Positions 29,806 to 37,919 of a stretch of DNA of 64,000 bases are shown here, one piece after another. Location of the stretch: NCBI GenBank assembly GCA_902464015.1, contig CABQHM010000001.1, positions 1 to 64,000 of the forward strand, written 5' to 3'. This DNA is from an uncultured Coriobacteriales bacterium. Lineage in GTDB: Bacteria > Actinomycetota > Coriobacteriia > Coriobacteriales > UMGS124. The translations under genes were made by a program, and so were the position numbers. The notes under the pieces were generated by a model that did not search any database, was not told the DNA's origin, and worked only from the letters and a program-made list of their open reading frames with translations. The stretch's first letter is position 1; each line of letters starts with the position of its first letter.

Positions 29806-32085
29806 TTACTTTTCCGTGTCGAACTTCGGCATGGGGCGGAAGAGCTGGAAGAGCATAAGTGCCAGGAAGGCAAATGCCACAATCGTCCAGAAGCCGAACT
29901 GACCAAGCGCGAAGAGGTTGTAGAACTGGTTGATCATAAGGGCGACCACCCAAGCGAAGCAGCACTCGTAGCCAATGGCAATCCAGAACCATTTTGCCGA
30001 GTTCATCTGCTTGCGAATGGTACCCATGGCGGCAAAGCAAGGGGCGCACAGCAAGTTGAAGGCACCGAAGGCAATCATAGCACCGGTGCTGGAAACCATC
30101 GTGCCAAAAGCCTGCCACATCTCGGCGTCGCCCTCGCCGAAGTCGGCGAGGTTGTACAGGGTACCGAAGGTGGAGACAACGTTCTCCTTGGCAATGAGGC
30201 CCGTGATGGTCATCGAGGTGGCCTGCCAGGAGTCAAAGCCGAGCGGGGCAAAGATGATGCCCACGGCACCGCCGAACGCAGCGAGGATGGAGTAATCCAT
30301 GTAGCTGGTCACGCTGGGGTCGGTGATCTCCATGTCGGGATCGAGCATCTGGAAGACGCCGTCAACCCACCCGAAGTTGGAGAGGAACCACACGAGCACG
30401 GTGGCGGCGAAAATGATCGTGCCGGCCTTGACGATGAAGGACTTCACGCGCTCCCAAATGTGGAGCAGGTAGCTGCGAAGCGCGGGCATGTGGTATGCGG
30501 GAAGCTCCATGATGAAGGGGCAGGCCTCACCGGCGAACCACTTGGTCTTCTTGAGCATGATGCCGGAAACGATGATGGCAGCGATGCCCATGAAGTAGAA
30601 CAGCGGCACGACCCACCACGACTCGGAGTCGGCACCCACGAGTGCGCCCATGAGCAGGGCGATGATGGGAGCCTTGGCGCCGCAGGGCATGAACGTCGTC
30701 GTCATGGTGGTCATGCGACGCTCGTTCTCGTTCTCGATGGTCTTCGTGGCCATGACACCGGGAACGCCGCAGCCCGTGGAGATGAGCATCGGGATGAACG
30801 ACTTACCCGAAAGGCCGAAGCGGCGGAACACACGGTCCATGACGAACGCGACGCGGGCCATGTAGCCGCAGTCCTCAAGCAGGCACAGGAAGGCGAAGAG
30901 CACGATCATCTGAGGCACGAAGCCCAAGATTGCGCCCACACCGCCGATAACACCGTCGACGACCAGGCTCTGGACCCAGGGCTCGACGTTGGCGCCCTCG
31001 AGGGCGTCGCCCACAATGACCGGGATGCCGGTGATGTAGGTGCCGAAGTCGTGGGGGTCAACGCTGTCAGCGTCGTCGCCAGCGGCCTCGACCGCCTCGT
31101 CATAGGCCTCCTGGCCAGAGCCGAGGAACCAACCGTCGCCAAAGACACCGTCATTGGCCCAGTCTGTGCCCCACGTACCCACCGTCACGACGGCGACATA
31201 GTACACCAGGCACATGACCACGATAAAAATCGGGATGCCGAGCCAGCGGTTCGTGACAATGCGATCGATCTTCTCAGTGGTGGAGACCTTCTTGGGAGCC
31301 TTCTTGAGGAAGGCTGCAACCACCGAGGCGATGAGGTCATAGCGCTCCGCCGTCACGATGGATTCCGCGTCGTCCTCAAGCTCCTGCTCCATGGCGGCCG
31401 AAATGGCCTTTACGCGGGCTTGCTTGTCACCCGAAAGACTGAGCTGCTTAAAGGCCGTCTCGTCGCCCTCAAAAAGCTTGACGGCATACCAGCGCTTGAG
31501 AGCCGCAGGCGCGCTAGCACCAGCGATTTCGTCAATCTTGGAGAGGGCGTCCTCCATCTTGTCGGAAAACTTGACCGTGGGGGCAGCGGCCTTCTTGGCG
31601 GCGGCAGCCTTCTTGGCGGCAGCGATGACCTCGTCAACGCCAGCGCCCCTCAGCGCCGAGCATTCAACGACAGGGCAGCCGAAAAGATCGGAAAGCTTCG
31701 CGGTGTCAACGACGTCGCCGTTCTTCTTGAGCAGGTCGGTCATGTTCAGCGCAATGACAACAGGAAGACCAAGCTCGAGAATCTGAGTGGTCAAGTACAG
31801 GCTGCGCTCGATGTTCGTGGAGTCAACGAGGTTGATCACGACATCGGGACGGTCGTTGACCAGATAGTCGCGCGAACAGACCTCTTCGGGCGAATAGGGC
31901 GACAGCGAGTAAATGCCAGGCAAGTCGGTGACGACAACGTCCTTGTCGCCGAGCAGCTTTGCCTGCTTCTTTTCGACGGTTACGCCAGGCCAGTTTCCAA
32001 CGTAACCATTTTCGCCGGTGATGCGGTTGAACAGCGTGGTCTTACCGCAGTTGGGGTTACCGGCGAGAGCAACTTGAATGCTCAC
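29806..32085 (-). CDS. feoB: Ferrous iron transporter FeoB
   Basis: Fe(II) permease of the inner membrane with an N-terminal G domain. G1 GNPNCGKTT, the switch region YVGNWPGVT, G3 DLPGIYSLSPYSPEE, and G4 NMTD are intact. A helical domain follows (about 175-275), then a membrane region with two Gate-type repeats. 759 residues is typical. The start is GTG at 32085, eight bases after GGAGG; an upstream in-frame ATG lacks this. An acidic periplasmic-side loop (DADSVDPHD) is present after the first helix. It is operonic with two feoA genes upstream. Confidence 0.96.
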   Translation of the reverse strand: MSIQVALAGNPNCGKTTLFNRITGENGYVGNWPGVTVEKKQAKLLGDKDVVVTDLPGIYSLSPYSPEEVCSRDYLVNDRPDVVINLVDSTNIERSLYLTTQILELGLPVVIALNMTDLLKKNGDVVDTAKLSDLFGCPVVECSALRGAGVDEVIAAAKKAAAAKKAAAPTVKFSDKMEDALSKIDEIAGASAPAALKRWYAVKLFEGDETAFKQLSLSGDKQARVKAISAAMEQELEDDAESIVTAERYDLIASVVAAFLKKAPKKVSTTEKIDRIVTNRWLGIPIFIVVMCLVYYVAVVTVGTWGTDWANDGVFGDGWFLGSGQEAYDEAVEAAGDDADSVDPHDFGTYITGIPVIVGDALEGANVEPWVQSLVVDGVIGGVGAILGFVPQMIVLFAFLCLLEDCGYMARVAFVMDRVFRRFGLSGKSFIPMLISTGCGVPGVMATKTIENENERRMTTMTTTFMPCGAKAPIIALLMGALVGADSESWWVVPLFYFMGIAAIIVSGIMLKKTKWFAGEACPFIMELPAYHMPALRSYLLHIWERVKSFIVKAGTIIFAATVLVWFLSNFGWVDGVFQMLDPDMEITDPSVTSYMDYSILAAFGGAVGIIFAPLGFDSWQATSMTITGLIAKENVVSTFGTLYNLADFGEGDAEMWQAFGTMVSSTGAMIAFGAFNLLCAPCFAAMGTIRKQMNSAKWFWIAIGYECCFAWVVALMINQFYNLFALGQFGFWTIVAFAFLALMLFQLFRPMPKFDTEK

Positions 32086-32180
32086 AGTTATTTCCTCCCG
32101 GGAATTGCTGGTGGGGCACCTTTGCCCCACCTGCAGGCCATACAGCCTGTCTTTGTTTTGGGTCGACCGTGCAGGGCCAA

Positions 32181-32405
32181 TTACTCCTCAACGATCACGT
32201 TCTCTGCTTCGTCCTTGCGAAGCGACAGCTCATAGCCGCGTACGGTGACCTCGATGGGGTCTCCCAGGGGCGCAACCTTGCGAACGTGCACTGAGGCACC
32301 CTTCGTGATGCCCATGTCCATGATGCGGCGCTTGAGGGGACCCTGGCCGGCAAGACGCACAACGACGGCATCGCCACCCACGGGGATATCGCGCAACGTT
32401 TTCAT
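32181..32405 (-). CDS. feoA: FeoA domain protein (second copy)
   Basis: A 74-residue SH3-like protein of the FeoA family that binds and modulates FeoB. The hallmark MDMGITKGASVHV and GDPIEVTVRGYELSLR are present. It directly precedes feoB (95 bp gap). Confidence 0.93.
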   Translation of the reverse strand: MKTLRDIPVGGDAVVVRLAGQGPLKRRIMDMGITKGASVHVRKVAPLGDPIEVTVRGYELSLRKDEAENVIVEE

Positions 32406-32434
32406 CCAATTCCTCCTTTCCGTACTCGTACCTG

Positions 32435-32659
32435 CTACATCACGTAGACGTGACGAGCGGTCTGCTCGTTAAGTCCCAGACGTGAACCCTTGATGGTCAC
32501 GATCACCGTGCCCGCGCCTTGAGAAACGACCTCGAGCTCGGCACCGTCGACGAATCCGAGAGACTCGAGGTGGCGGTGCATATCATCGTTGCCATGCACC
32601 GACTCAACGTGCATGACGCGACCACCCTGGGCCAACGACAAAGGCAGTGCTCCCGACAT
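32435..32659 (-). CDS. feoA: FeoA domain protein (first copy)
   Basis: A 74-residue FeoA-family protein: LESLGFVDGAELEVVSQGAGTV-type turn and a TIKGSRLGLNEQTARHV C-terminus. The ATG at 32657-32659 has GGAGGAG immediately upstream; a longer open frame upstream is not used. It is the first gene of feoA-feoA-feoB. Two nonidentical FeoA copies before one FeoB are common in anaerobic Firmicutes and Coriobacteriia. Confidence 0.92.
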   Translation of the reverse strand: MSGALPLSLAQGGRVMHVESVHGNDDMHRHLESLGFVDGAELEVVSQGAGTVIVTIKGSRLGLNEQTARHVYVM

Positions 32660-32711
32660 GGCTCCTCCTTCTCCAGACAATAAGATTGCTCTAGCTAACA
32701 AATCGGAGGGT

Positions 32712-32740
32712 ATTCTAACCATAATGTTCGCTAAGGTAAA
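32712..32740 (-). promoter_or_regulatory. Promoter of the feo operon
   Basis: On the minus strand TTTACC (32735-32740) and TAGAAT (32712-32717) are separated by exactly 17 bp. GGTTAG lies across the -10, a half site of the DtxR/IdeR type, but no full palindrome is seen. The transcription start would be about 45 bp before the first feoA. Confidence 0.55.
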
Positions 32741-32794
32741 GTTCGATTCAGGTAATTAATAAGAAAGTTATATAAGGAGAATTTTGAAGTTGTG

Positions 32795-32828
32795 AAAAAG
32801 GCGGGTTCCCCTTGCAGGGAACTCCGCC
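32795..32828 (-). terminator. Intrinsic terminator of the surface-protein gene
   Basis: On the minus strand the two stem parts (AGGCGG and GTTCCC with their partners, separated by a single bulged base) enclose a 6-nt loop; a T5 run follows (32795-32799). Confidence 0.9.
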
Positions 32829-32910
32829 TCTCTCGTAGAACCAGGTGATTTGATATCGGGATTCAGGCCTTTACAGCATTCGGCCCGTTGTATTGGCCGC
32901 AGTCGAAGCG

Positions 32911-35040
32911 TTACTTCTTCTTGGAAGCCCCATGAGCCGCATGAGCGGGATCGCTTTTGCCGCCCTTGGTCTGCAAGCGAACGATACAAGCGACGGCGGC
33001 AGCAAGGACGACGCCGCAGACCGCAGCCACGGCAATGACGACGGGCGACACGGCAACTTGGGCAGTCGATACGTCCTGCTGGACGGCGTTCTGAGACTCA
33101 AGCGTTGCCGCCGAACCGCTTGTGACCAGCTTCTCCTTGGCAGCCGCCGTGCTGGCGGTGAAATTGGGCCTGCCATCGGGGTAAGACACCGTGGCGAGCA
33201 AGCCCGTGCCCGTGTCCTCAACCTTGACGGTGACACGATACGAGGGCGTCTCCCCACTCGAAGCCACGACCGACAGAGACGTGCCCTGCGCAGGGCGAAC
33301 GGTGTAGGTGTACTCCCCCGCCTCGGAAAGCTCGATGGTGGAGAAGCGCACGGTACCGTTGGCATCGTTGGTGCCTGTAGTCACTACGGCACCGGAATCG
33401 TCGACCACATCGAACGTCATGCTGCCGGCAGCAGATTTGCCGCCCGGCTGACTCACTGATGCGGTAATAATCACAGCAGCGGCATGATAGGGCTCGGAGG
33501 CAGAGGCGCTCGTCTGAGCCTGTGATGAAGCAGGTTCAACTGCCTTGTACGAGTTGACAAACCCCTGCGTTGACGAGGGGGTCACCTGGGCAACGAGAGC
33601 GGTTTTGTCATCGTTTGCCTCAACAATGACAGTGAACGTGAGAACCGAGTCGCCATAGGTGATGCCGGCCGCATCACCGGGCACCTGAACGACCTTGTAG
33701 GTGTAGGTGCCAGGCTTGGTAAAGGTCGCCCCGCCAAAATCAACGACTCCATCCTGCGTGTTAACAGCCATGGTGGCCGTAGGCTCAGGAGCGCCGTCAA
33801 TCAAGGTAATCTTGAACTGATATGCGCCCGCGTTGAGATCGGCTCCCTTGAGGGTGACCTTTGTGGACAAACTTGCCGTTACAGGGGCCAGGGCCGCTTC
33901 CTCGGAGCCGCCAGACGAATCCATCTCATTGGAGAACGTCGGGACCTCAGGCTCAGACACGGTAAGAGCGCCGTCTTGGCCGTCGACGTCGACATGGACG
34001 ACCACATCGAAAGACGACGCATCATAGGTGACGCTGGCAAAATCCCCAGGTACCTGGGAAATGCGATAGGTGTAGTCTCCGGGAGCAGAGAATGCCACTT
34101 CACCAAAATCAATCAGGCCATCCGCATTGTTTGATGCCTGGGAGAGTTCCGGCTGAGGGGCACCGTCGAGAGGCTCGATTGCAAACAAAAACTGATTGGC
34201 AGCAAGCCCGGAGCCTTCAAGAGAAACCTTTGCTTGAAGGTGTGTTTTTGCAGCCGAGGCTTCAGCAGAGCTTCCTTCACCATTTCCCGTCTGCGAGCCG
34301 CCAACTCCAGGAGTCTGCTCAGAAGAGGCTCCGGCACCAAAGGCAAAGACGTTCTCGGAAGCCTTCTCAAGTCCCTCGAAGTGATATTCGGCGTTCAGCG
34401 ATGTTGCCGTATAGACGCCGCAGGACAGCGCCTGTTCTTGGGAAATACCGTAAAGATGAACCACTTGCGTAGTAGCATCGGCTGCATCGGTGGCTGTCTG
34501 AGACGCATCTGCGCTAGTCTGGGCATCATCTGTGCTCGTAGCTGCCTCATCGTCAGCCTTCGAGTCTCCAACGACCTCCCCCGAGTCAGTCGCATCTGCA
34601 CTCACAAGGCCGTCGAGCGCCCCCTCAGGGACGACGACATAGGCAACCTTCAGGTTTGCCAGAGCCGAAACGTCATAGGACTTCCCGCATTCAAGCACGC
34701 ATGCCATGACAGCCTCGCTGTCGGCAAGCTCTTGGGGAAGACTGGACGCATCGATGAGCGCATACGCGGCCTCGGCCCGGGTGAAAACAGAGCGCCCGGC
34801 AAGACACGCATCGACATCATCGAGCTTCACCGTGCAAGCCGAATCAACGAGCGCATCGCCTTGTGCGGGGTCGACGGCGTCGACGCCAGAAGTTGCGACG
34901 GTGGTAGCAGCATCGCGCGAAGCCTCATCGGCAAAGGCGGCAGAAGTGTAAGGCAACGAAGCGCAACCAGCACAAAGGGCCGCGCAGGCCAAGGGCGCGA
35001 CAAAAAGACGCATGCCCAGAGAAGTTTGAAGGCGGACCAT
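32911..35040 (-). CDS. Surface protein with three pilin-like isopeptide domains
   Basis: 709 residues, predicted to be exported and membrane-anchored. The N-terminus (1-37) is a signal peptide; it has a lipobox-like CAGC (Cys26) but its -3 residue is Cys instead of Leu, so lipidation is uncertain. Residues 266-374, 387-499 and 519-632 are three related Spy0128/FctA-type domains, each with a Gly-Asp/Asn turn, a GxY-TY strand (GDYTYRI, GTYTYKV, GEYTYTV) and a final asparagine-bearing strand (SNEMD, VNSYK, in the third NFTAS). Such domains form internal Lys-Asn bonds in pilins. The C-terminus has a membrane helix (664-687) and a basic tail ending KKK, with no LPXTG motif in front of it. It is likely a cell-envelope adhesin or matrix protein. 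Confidence 0.8.
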   Translation of the reverse strand: MVRLQTSLGMRLFVAPLACAALCAGCASLPYTSAAFADEASRDAATTVATSGVDAVDPAQGDALVDSACTVKLDDVDACLAGRSVFTRAEAAYALIDASSLPQELADSEAVMACVLECGKSYDVSALANLKVAYVVVPEGALDGLVSADATDSGEVVGDSKADDEAATSTDDAQTSADASQTATDAADATTQVVHLYGISQEQALSCGVYTATSLNAEYHFEGLEKASENVFAFGAGASSEQTPGVGGSQTGNGEGSSAEASAAKTHLQAKVSLEGSGLAANQFLFAIEPLDGAPQPELSQASNNADGLIDFGEVAFSAPGDYTYRISQVPGDFASVTYDASSFDVVVHVDVDGQDGALTVSEPEVPTFSNEMDSSGGSEEAALAPVTASLSTKVTLKGADLNAGAYQFKITLIDGAPEPTATMAVNTQDGVVDFGGATFTKPGTYTYKVVQVPGDAAGITYGDSVLTFTVIVEANDDKTALVAQVTPSSTQGFVNSYKAVEPASSQAQTSASASEPYHAAAVIITASVSQPGGKSAAGSMTFDVVDDSGAVVTTGTNDANGTVRFSTIELSEAGEYTYTVRPAQGTSLSVVASSGETPSYRVTVKVEDTGTGLLATVSYPDGRPNFTASTAAAKEKLVTSGSAATLESQNAVQQDVSTAQVAVSPVVIAVAAVCGVVLAAAVACIVRLQTKGGKSDPAHAAHGASKKK

Positions 35041-35061
35041 GATGGCCTCCTAACGTATGGG

Positions 35062-35100
35062 ATGGGCGCGGCCTGCGCAGCAAGCGCCGACCGCGCCCAT
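35062..35100 (-). repeat. 5' leader hairpin of the surface-protein gene
   Basis: A perfect 10-bp stem (35091-35100 with 35062-35071) encloses a further GCGC/GCGC stem. It lies about 20 bases upstream of the ribosome binding site (AGGAGG), downstream of a TATACT -10-like box near 35116. There is no T run, so it is not a terminator; it could affect translation or mRNA stability. Confidence 0.5.
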
Positions 35101-35193
35101 TCAGGGTCCTCTTCAGTATACCGCGCAGGCACATCACCATGCGCCGGCGGGCAAATCAACGCGAAAAGGTCCGCCACATACCTTTAAAGCACT

Positions 35194-36975
35194 TTAAAGC
35201 ACGCGCAGGGAGACTTCCTTGAGCTGCTTCGTGCTGACCTCGCTGGGTGCCGCGCTCATAAGGTCGCTGCCCGAGGAGGTCTTGGGGAAGGCCATGACGT
35301 CGCGGATGGAGTCGCAGCCGCACAGCAGCATGCAGACGCGATCCAGGCCCAGGGCGAAACCGCCCAGGGTGGGGGCACCATAGCCGAGCGCCTCGATGAG
35401 GTAGCCGAACTGGGCGTTTGCCTGCTCCTCGGTGAAACCAAGACGCTTGAGAACGCGCATCTGCAGGTCGGCGTTGTGGATACGGATACCGCCGCCGCCG
35501 GCCTCGTAGCCGTCCATGACGAAGTCATAGGTGTAGGAGCCCACGCTCAGCGGGTCGTCCTCAATCTTGTCGAGGTCCTCGTAGCAAGGCTGGGTGAAGG
35601 GATGGTGCTCGGCGGAGTAACGCTTCTCCTCCTCGTCGTACTTAAACATCGGGAAGTCGACGACCCACAGGAAGTCGTGGCCCTCACGCTTGATGCCCAG
35701 AGCGTTTGCCATGTGGGTGCGCATGCCGCCCAGAATCTCGTCGGCAAGCACGCGGCCGCAGGCGGCGAACATAACGAGGTCGCCGGGCTCAACGTTGGCG
35801 CGCTCCTTGAGGGCGGCCATCTCCTCGTCAGAGAAGAATTTGACGATGGGGCTGTTGACGGAGCCGTCCTCGCGGAAGGCGATCCAGGCAAGGCCCTTGG
35901 CGCCGAAGGTTTCGGCGACCTTGGGAAGCTTGTCGATCTCGCCGCGGGTCCAGGCGCCGGCGCCCTTGGCGTTGATGCACTTGACGACCTGGCCCTCGGT
36001 GTTGGCAGCCGTGGCAAAAACCTTGAACTGCGAGTTCGCGAAGATGTCGGTCAGGTCGACCAGGTGCATGCCGTAACGCGTGTCGGGCTTGTCGCATCCG
36101 TAGGTGTCCATGGCCTCCCAGTAGGGCATGCGGCGCAGCGGCGTGGGCAGCTCGACGCCCACATGGGCGAAGGCGTCCTTCAGGACGTCCTCAAGAAGGC
36201 AGATGGCACCGTCCATGTCGATGAACGACATCTCGAGGTCGACCTGGGTGAACTCAGGCTGACGATCGGCGCGCAGGTCCTCGTCGCGGAAGCACTTGGC
36301 AACCTGGTAGTAGCGCTCGACACCGCTCACCATGAGCAGCTCCTTGAGCAGCTGGGGCGACTGGGGAAGAGCGTAGAAGTTGCCCGGCTGGATGCGGCTC
36401 GGAACGATGAAGTCGCGGGCACCCTCAGGCGAGGACTTGAACAGGATGGGCGTCTCGACCTCGAGGAACGCGCGGTTGTGCAGAGCCTCGCGCATGCCCC
36501 AGCAGAAGGAGTTGCGCACCTTGAGGTTGTTGAGCATCTCGGGACGGCGCAGGTCCAGGTAGCGGTAGCGCAGGCGCGTGTCCTCGGCGGTATCGATGCC
36601 GTCCTCAATCTGGAAGGGCGGGGTCTTGCACGTGTTGATCACCTTGATGTCGGTGATGAGGACCTCGACCTCGCCGGTGACCATGTTGGGGTTCGTGGTG
36701 TCATCGGGACGATGGCGCACCGTGCCGGTAACGGAGATGGGCCACTCGGGACGGATGGTCTCGGCGGTGTGGAACGCCTCGGCGCCAGAAAGCTCCGGGT
36801 CGAACGTGCACTGCGTGAGACCCTCGCGGTCGCGCAAGTCGACGAAGATGAGACCGCCGTGGTCGCGGCGGTGCTGCACCCAACCATTCAGCGTGACGGT
36901 GGCGCCAATGTCGCTGGCGCGCAGCTCGCCACAGGTGTGAGTGTGCGTTGAATGCTCGTTCAGAACGCTCGTCAT
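35194..36975 (-). CDS. aspS: Aspartyl-tRNA synthetase, nondiscriminating type
   Basis: Class II synthetase of 593 residues: OB-fold anticodon-binding domain (about 15-110), motif 2 FRDEDLRADRQPEFTQ, a bacterial-type GAD insertion, and motif 3 ending GLDRVCMLLCG. The anticodon-contact segment reads HRRDHGG (H39). In bacteria that lack or bypass AsnRS this His marks enzymes that also charge tRNA-Asn, which are then amidated by GatCAB; discriminating enzymes have Leu. The start is an ATG with GGGAG upstream. A leader of about 150 bp with two hairpins precedes it. Confidence 0.96.
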   Translation of the reverse strand: MTSVLNEHSTHTHTCGELRASDIGATVTLNGWVQHRRDHGGLIFVDLRDREGLTQCTFDPELSGAEAFHTAETIRPEWPISVTGTVRHRPDDTTNPNMVTGEVEVLITDIKVINTCKTPPFQIEDGIDTAEDTRLRYRYLDLRRPEMLNNLKVRNSFCWGMREALHNRAFLEVETPILFKSSPEGARDFIVPSRIQPGNFYALPQSPQLLKELLMVSGVERYYQVAKCFRDEDLRADRQPEFTQVDLEMSFIDMDGAICLLEDVLKDAFAHVGVELPTPLRRMPYWEAMDTYGCDKPDTRYGMHLVDLTDIFANSQFKVFATAANTEGQVVKCINAKGAGAWTRGEIDKLPKVAETFGAKGLAWIAFREDGSVNSPIVKFFSDEEMAALKERANVEPGDLVMFAACGRVLADEILGGMRTHMANALGIKREGHDFLWVVDFPMFKYDEEEKRYSAEHHPFTQPCYEDLDKIEDDPLSVGSYTYDFVMDGYEAGGGGIRIHNADLQMRVLKRLGFTEEQANAQFGYLIEALGYGAPTLGGFALGLDRVCMLLCGCDSIRDVMAFPKTSSGSDLMSAAPSEVSTKQLKEVSLRVL

Positions 36976-37000
36976 TGGGGGGTCTCCCTAATCGGTCTGT

Positions 37001-37094
37001 GTCACCCCGTGTCGGTTCGGGTGACTTGCCTACAGACGCCCGGCATGCGTAAACGGCGCACAACCAGGCAGTCGCCTCCCGGGCGGAAGGCGAC
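37001..37094 (-). promoter_or_regulatory. Structured leader of aspS
   Basis: Two perfect 7-bp hairpins on the minus strand: 37088-37094/37071-37077 and 37019-37025/37001-37007. The second ends about 25 bases before the start codon. No T-box antiterminator sequence and no T run are visible, so the function is unknown. A TATCAT box near 37105 could be the -10. Confidence 0.4.
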
Positions 37095-37130
37095 AAATCC
37101 CAATGATAACGCTCTTTTGTGAATTATGGA

Positions 37131-37766
37131 TTAAGAGTTCTTGAGCATGACTTTCTGCATGACACAAGCAACGTCCTCGCATGCGTCACAGCAGGCCTCC
37201 ATGTGAGAGAACATGCCGTTCCACGAAATGAGGTACGCGGCCGAGGCGTCAGGGTGGTTGGCAAACAGGTCGCGCTTGTTCTCGATGTAGAACTCGTCGC
37301 CCTCAGACTCACGGTCATGCACGGCAATGAGAAGCTTTTCGAGCTTCTTGGGCTTCTTGAACTCGTTGAATGCCTTCGTCGCCTCGTAGAGCGCCTCAAC
37401 CGCGGCATCGATGACGCGGGCAGTGGGCACAACCGCGGGGTGAAGCTCCTTGAAGTCGTACATATAGATGTGCTGCACGACCTCCTCGATCTCGTCGGTC
37501 ACATCGTCGAGCAGCATGGTGAGCTCGGTGACGTCCTCGCGATCGATGGGAGGCAGAAACTCGGTGGCGAGACGCTCGATGATCTCGTGGGCGATGTCAT
37601 CTCCCTCGTTCTCGATGGTGTGAATCACCTCCATCTTCCCGCGGAGCCACTCGGAATCGGGCTTGAAGTTCTCGACGACATCGAGCAGGGCCTGCGACTC
37701 CTTGCGAGCGATGTCGGCCTGGGCACAAAACGCTTCAAAATAGTCGAACTTGTGCTTCTTCGGCAT
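37131..37766 (-). CDS. DUF47/PhoU-like phosphate transport accessory protein
   Basis: Helical protein of 211 residues, of the family usually encoded next to Pit phosphate permeases. The start MPKKHKFDYFEAF is set by an AAAGG site; a much longer in-frame extension is not credible. Several PhoU-type helices with acidic residues (EGDDIAHEI, DDVTDEIEEVV, DRESEGDEF) form metal-binding motifs. The C-terminus has a CCDACEDVAC cluster of cysteines. Its permease partner pitA lies 3 kb away on the other strand, with the M16C peptidase gene between. Confidence 0.88.
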   Translation of the reverse strand: MPKKHKFDYFEAFCAQADIARKESQALLDVVENFKPDSEWLRGKMEVIHTIENEGDDIAHEIIERLATEFLPPIDREDVTELTMLLDDVTDEIEEVVQHIYMYDFKELHPAVVPTARVIDAAVEALYEATKAFNEFKKPKKLEKLLIAVHDRESEGDEFYIENKRDLFANHPDASAAYLISWNGMFSHMEACCDACEDVACVMQKVMLKNS

Positions 37767-37919
37767 GAGAAAGCCTTTCGTTTTGGAAGATAAACGCACG
37801 ACTCGAACATCATACCCACCTTGAGCCCCCCACAGGCAGAAAAGCGCGCCTTCATCGCTGAGAGGACATACGGCACGGGTACAATTCGACCCGTCAAACA
37901 CGATGAGAAAGGTTGAGTT

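Noticed and set aside
29782..32235. 817-codon open frame on the plus strand, opposite feoB
   Set aside because: Composition rich in His/Glu/Gly/Val as expected of an antisense frame; feoB on the other strand is certain.
35476..36951. 491-codon open frame opposite aspS
   Set aside because: Low-complexity Val/Leu/Gly/His sequence typical of a frame opposite a conserved gene.
36976..37130. T-box riboswitch in the aspS leader
   Set aside because: Neither the T-box sequence nor an antiterminator/terminator pair is present, only two separate hairpins.
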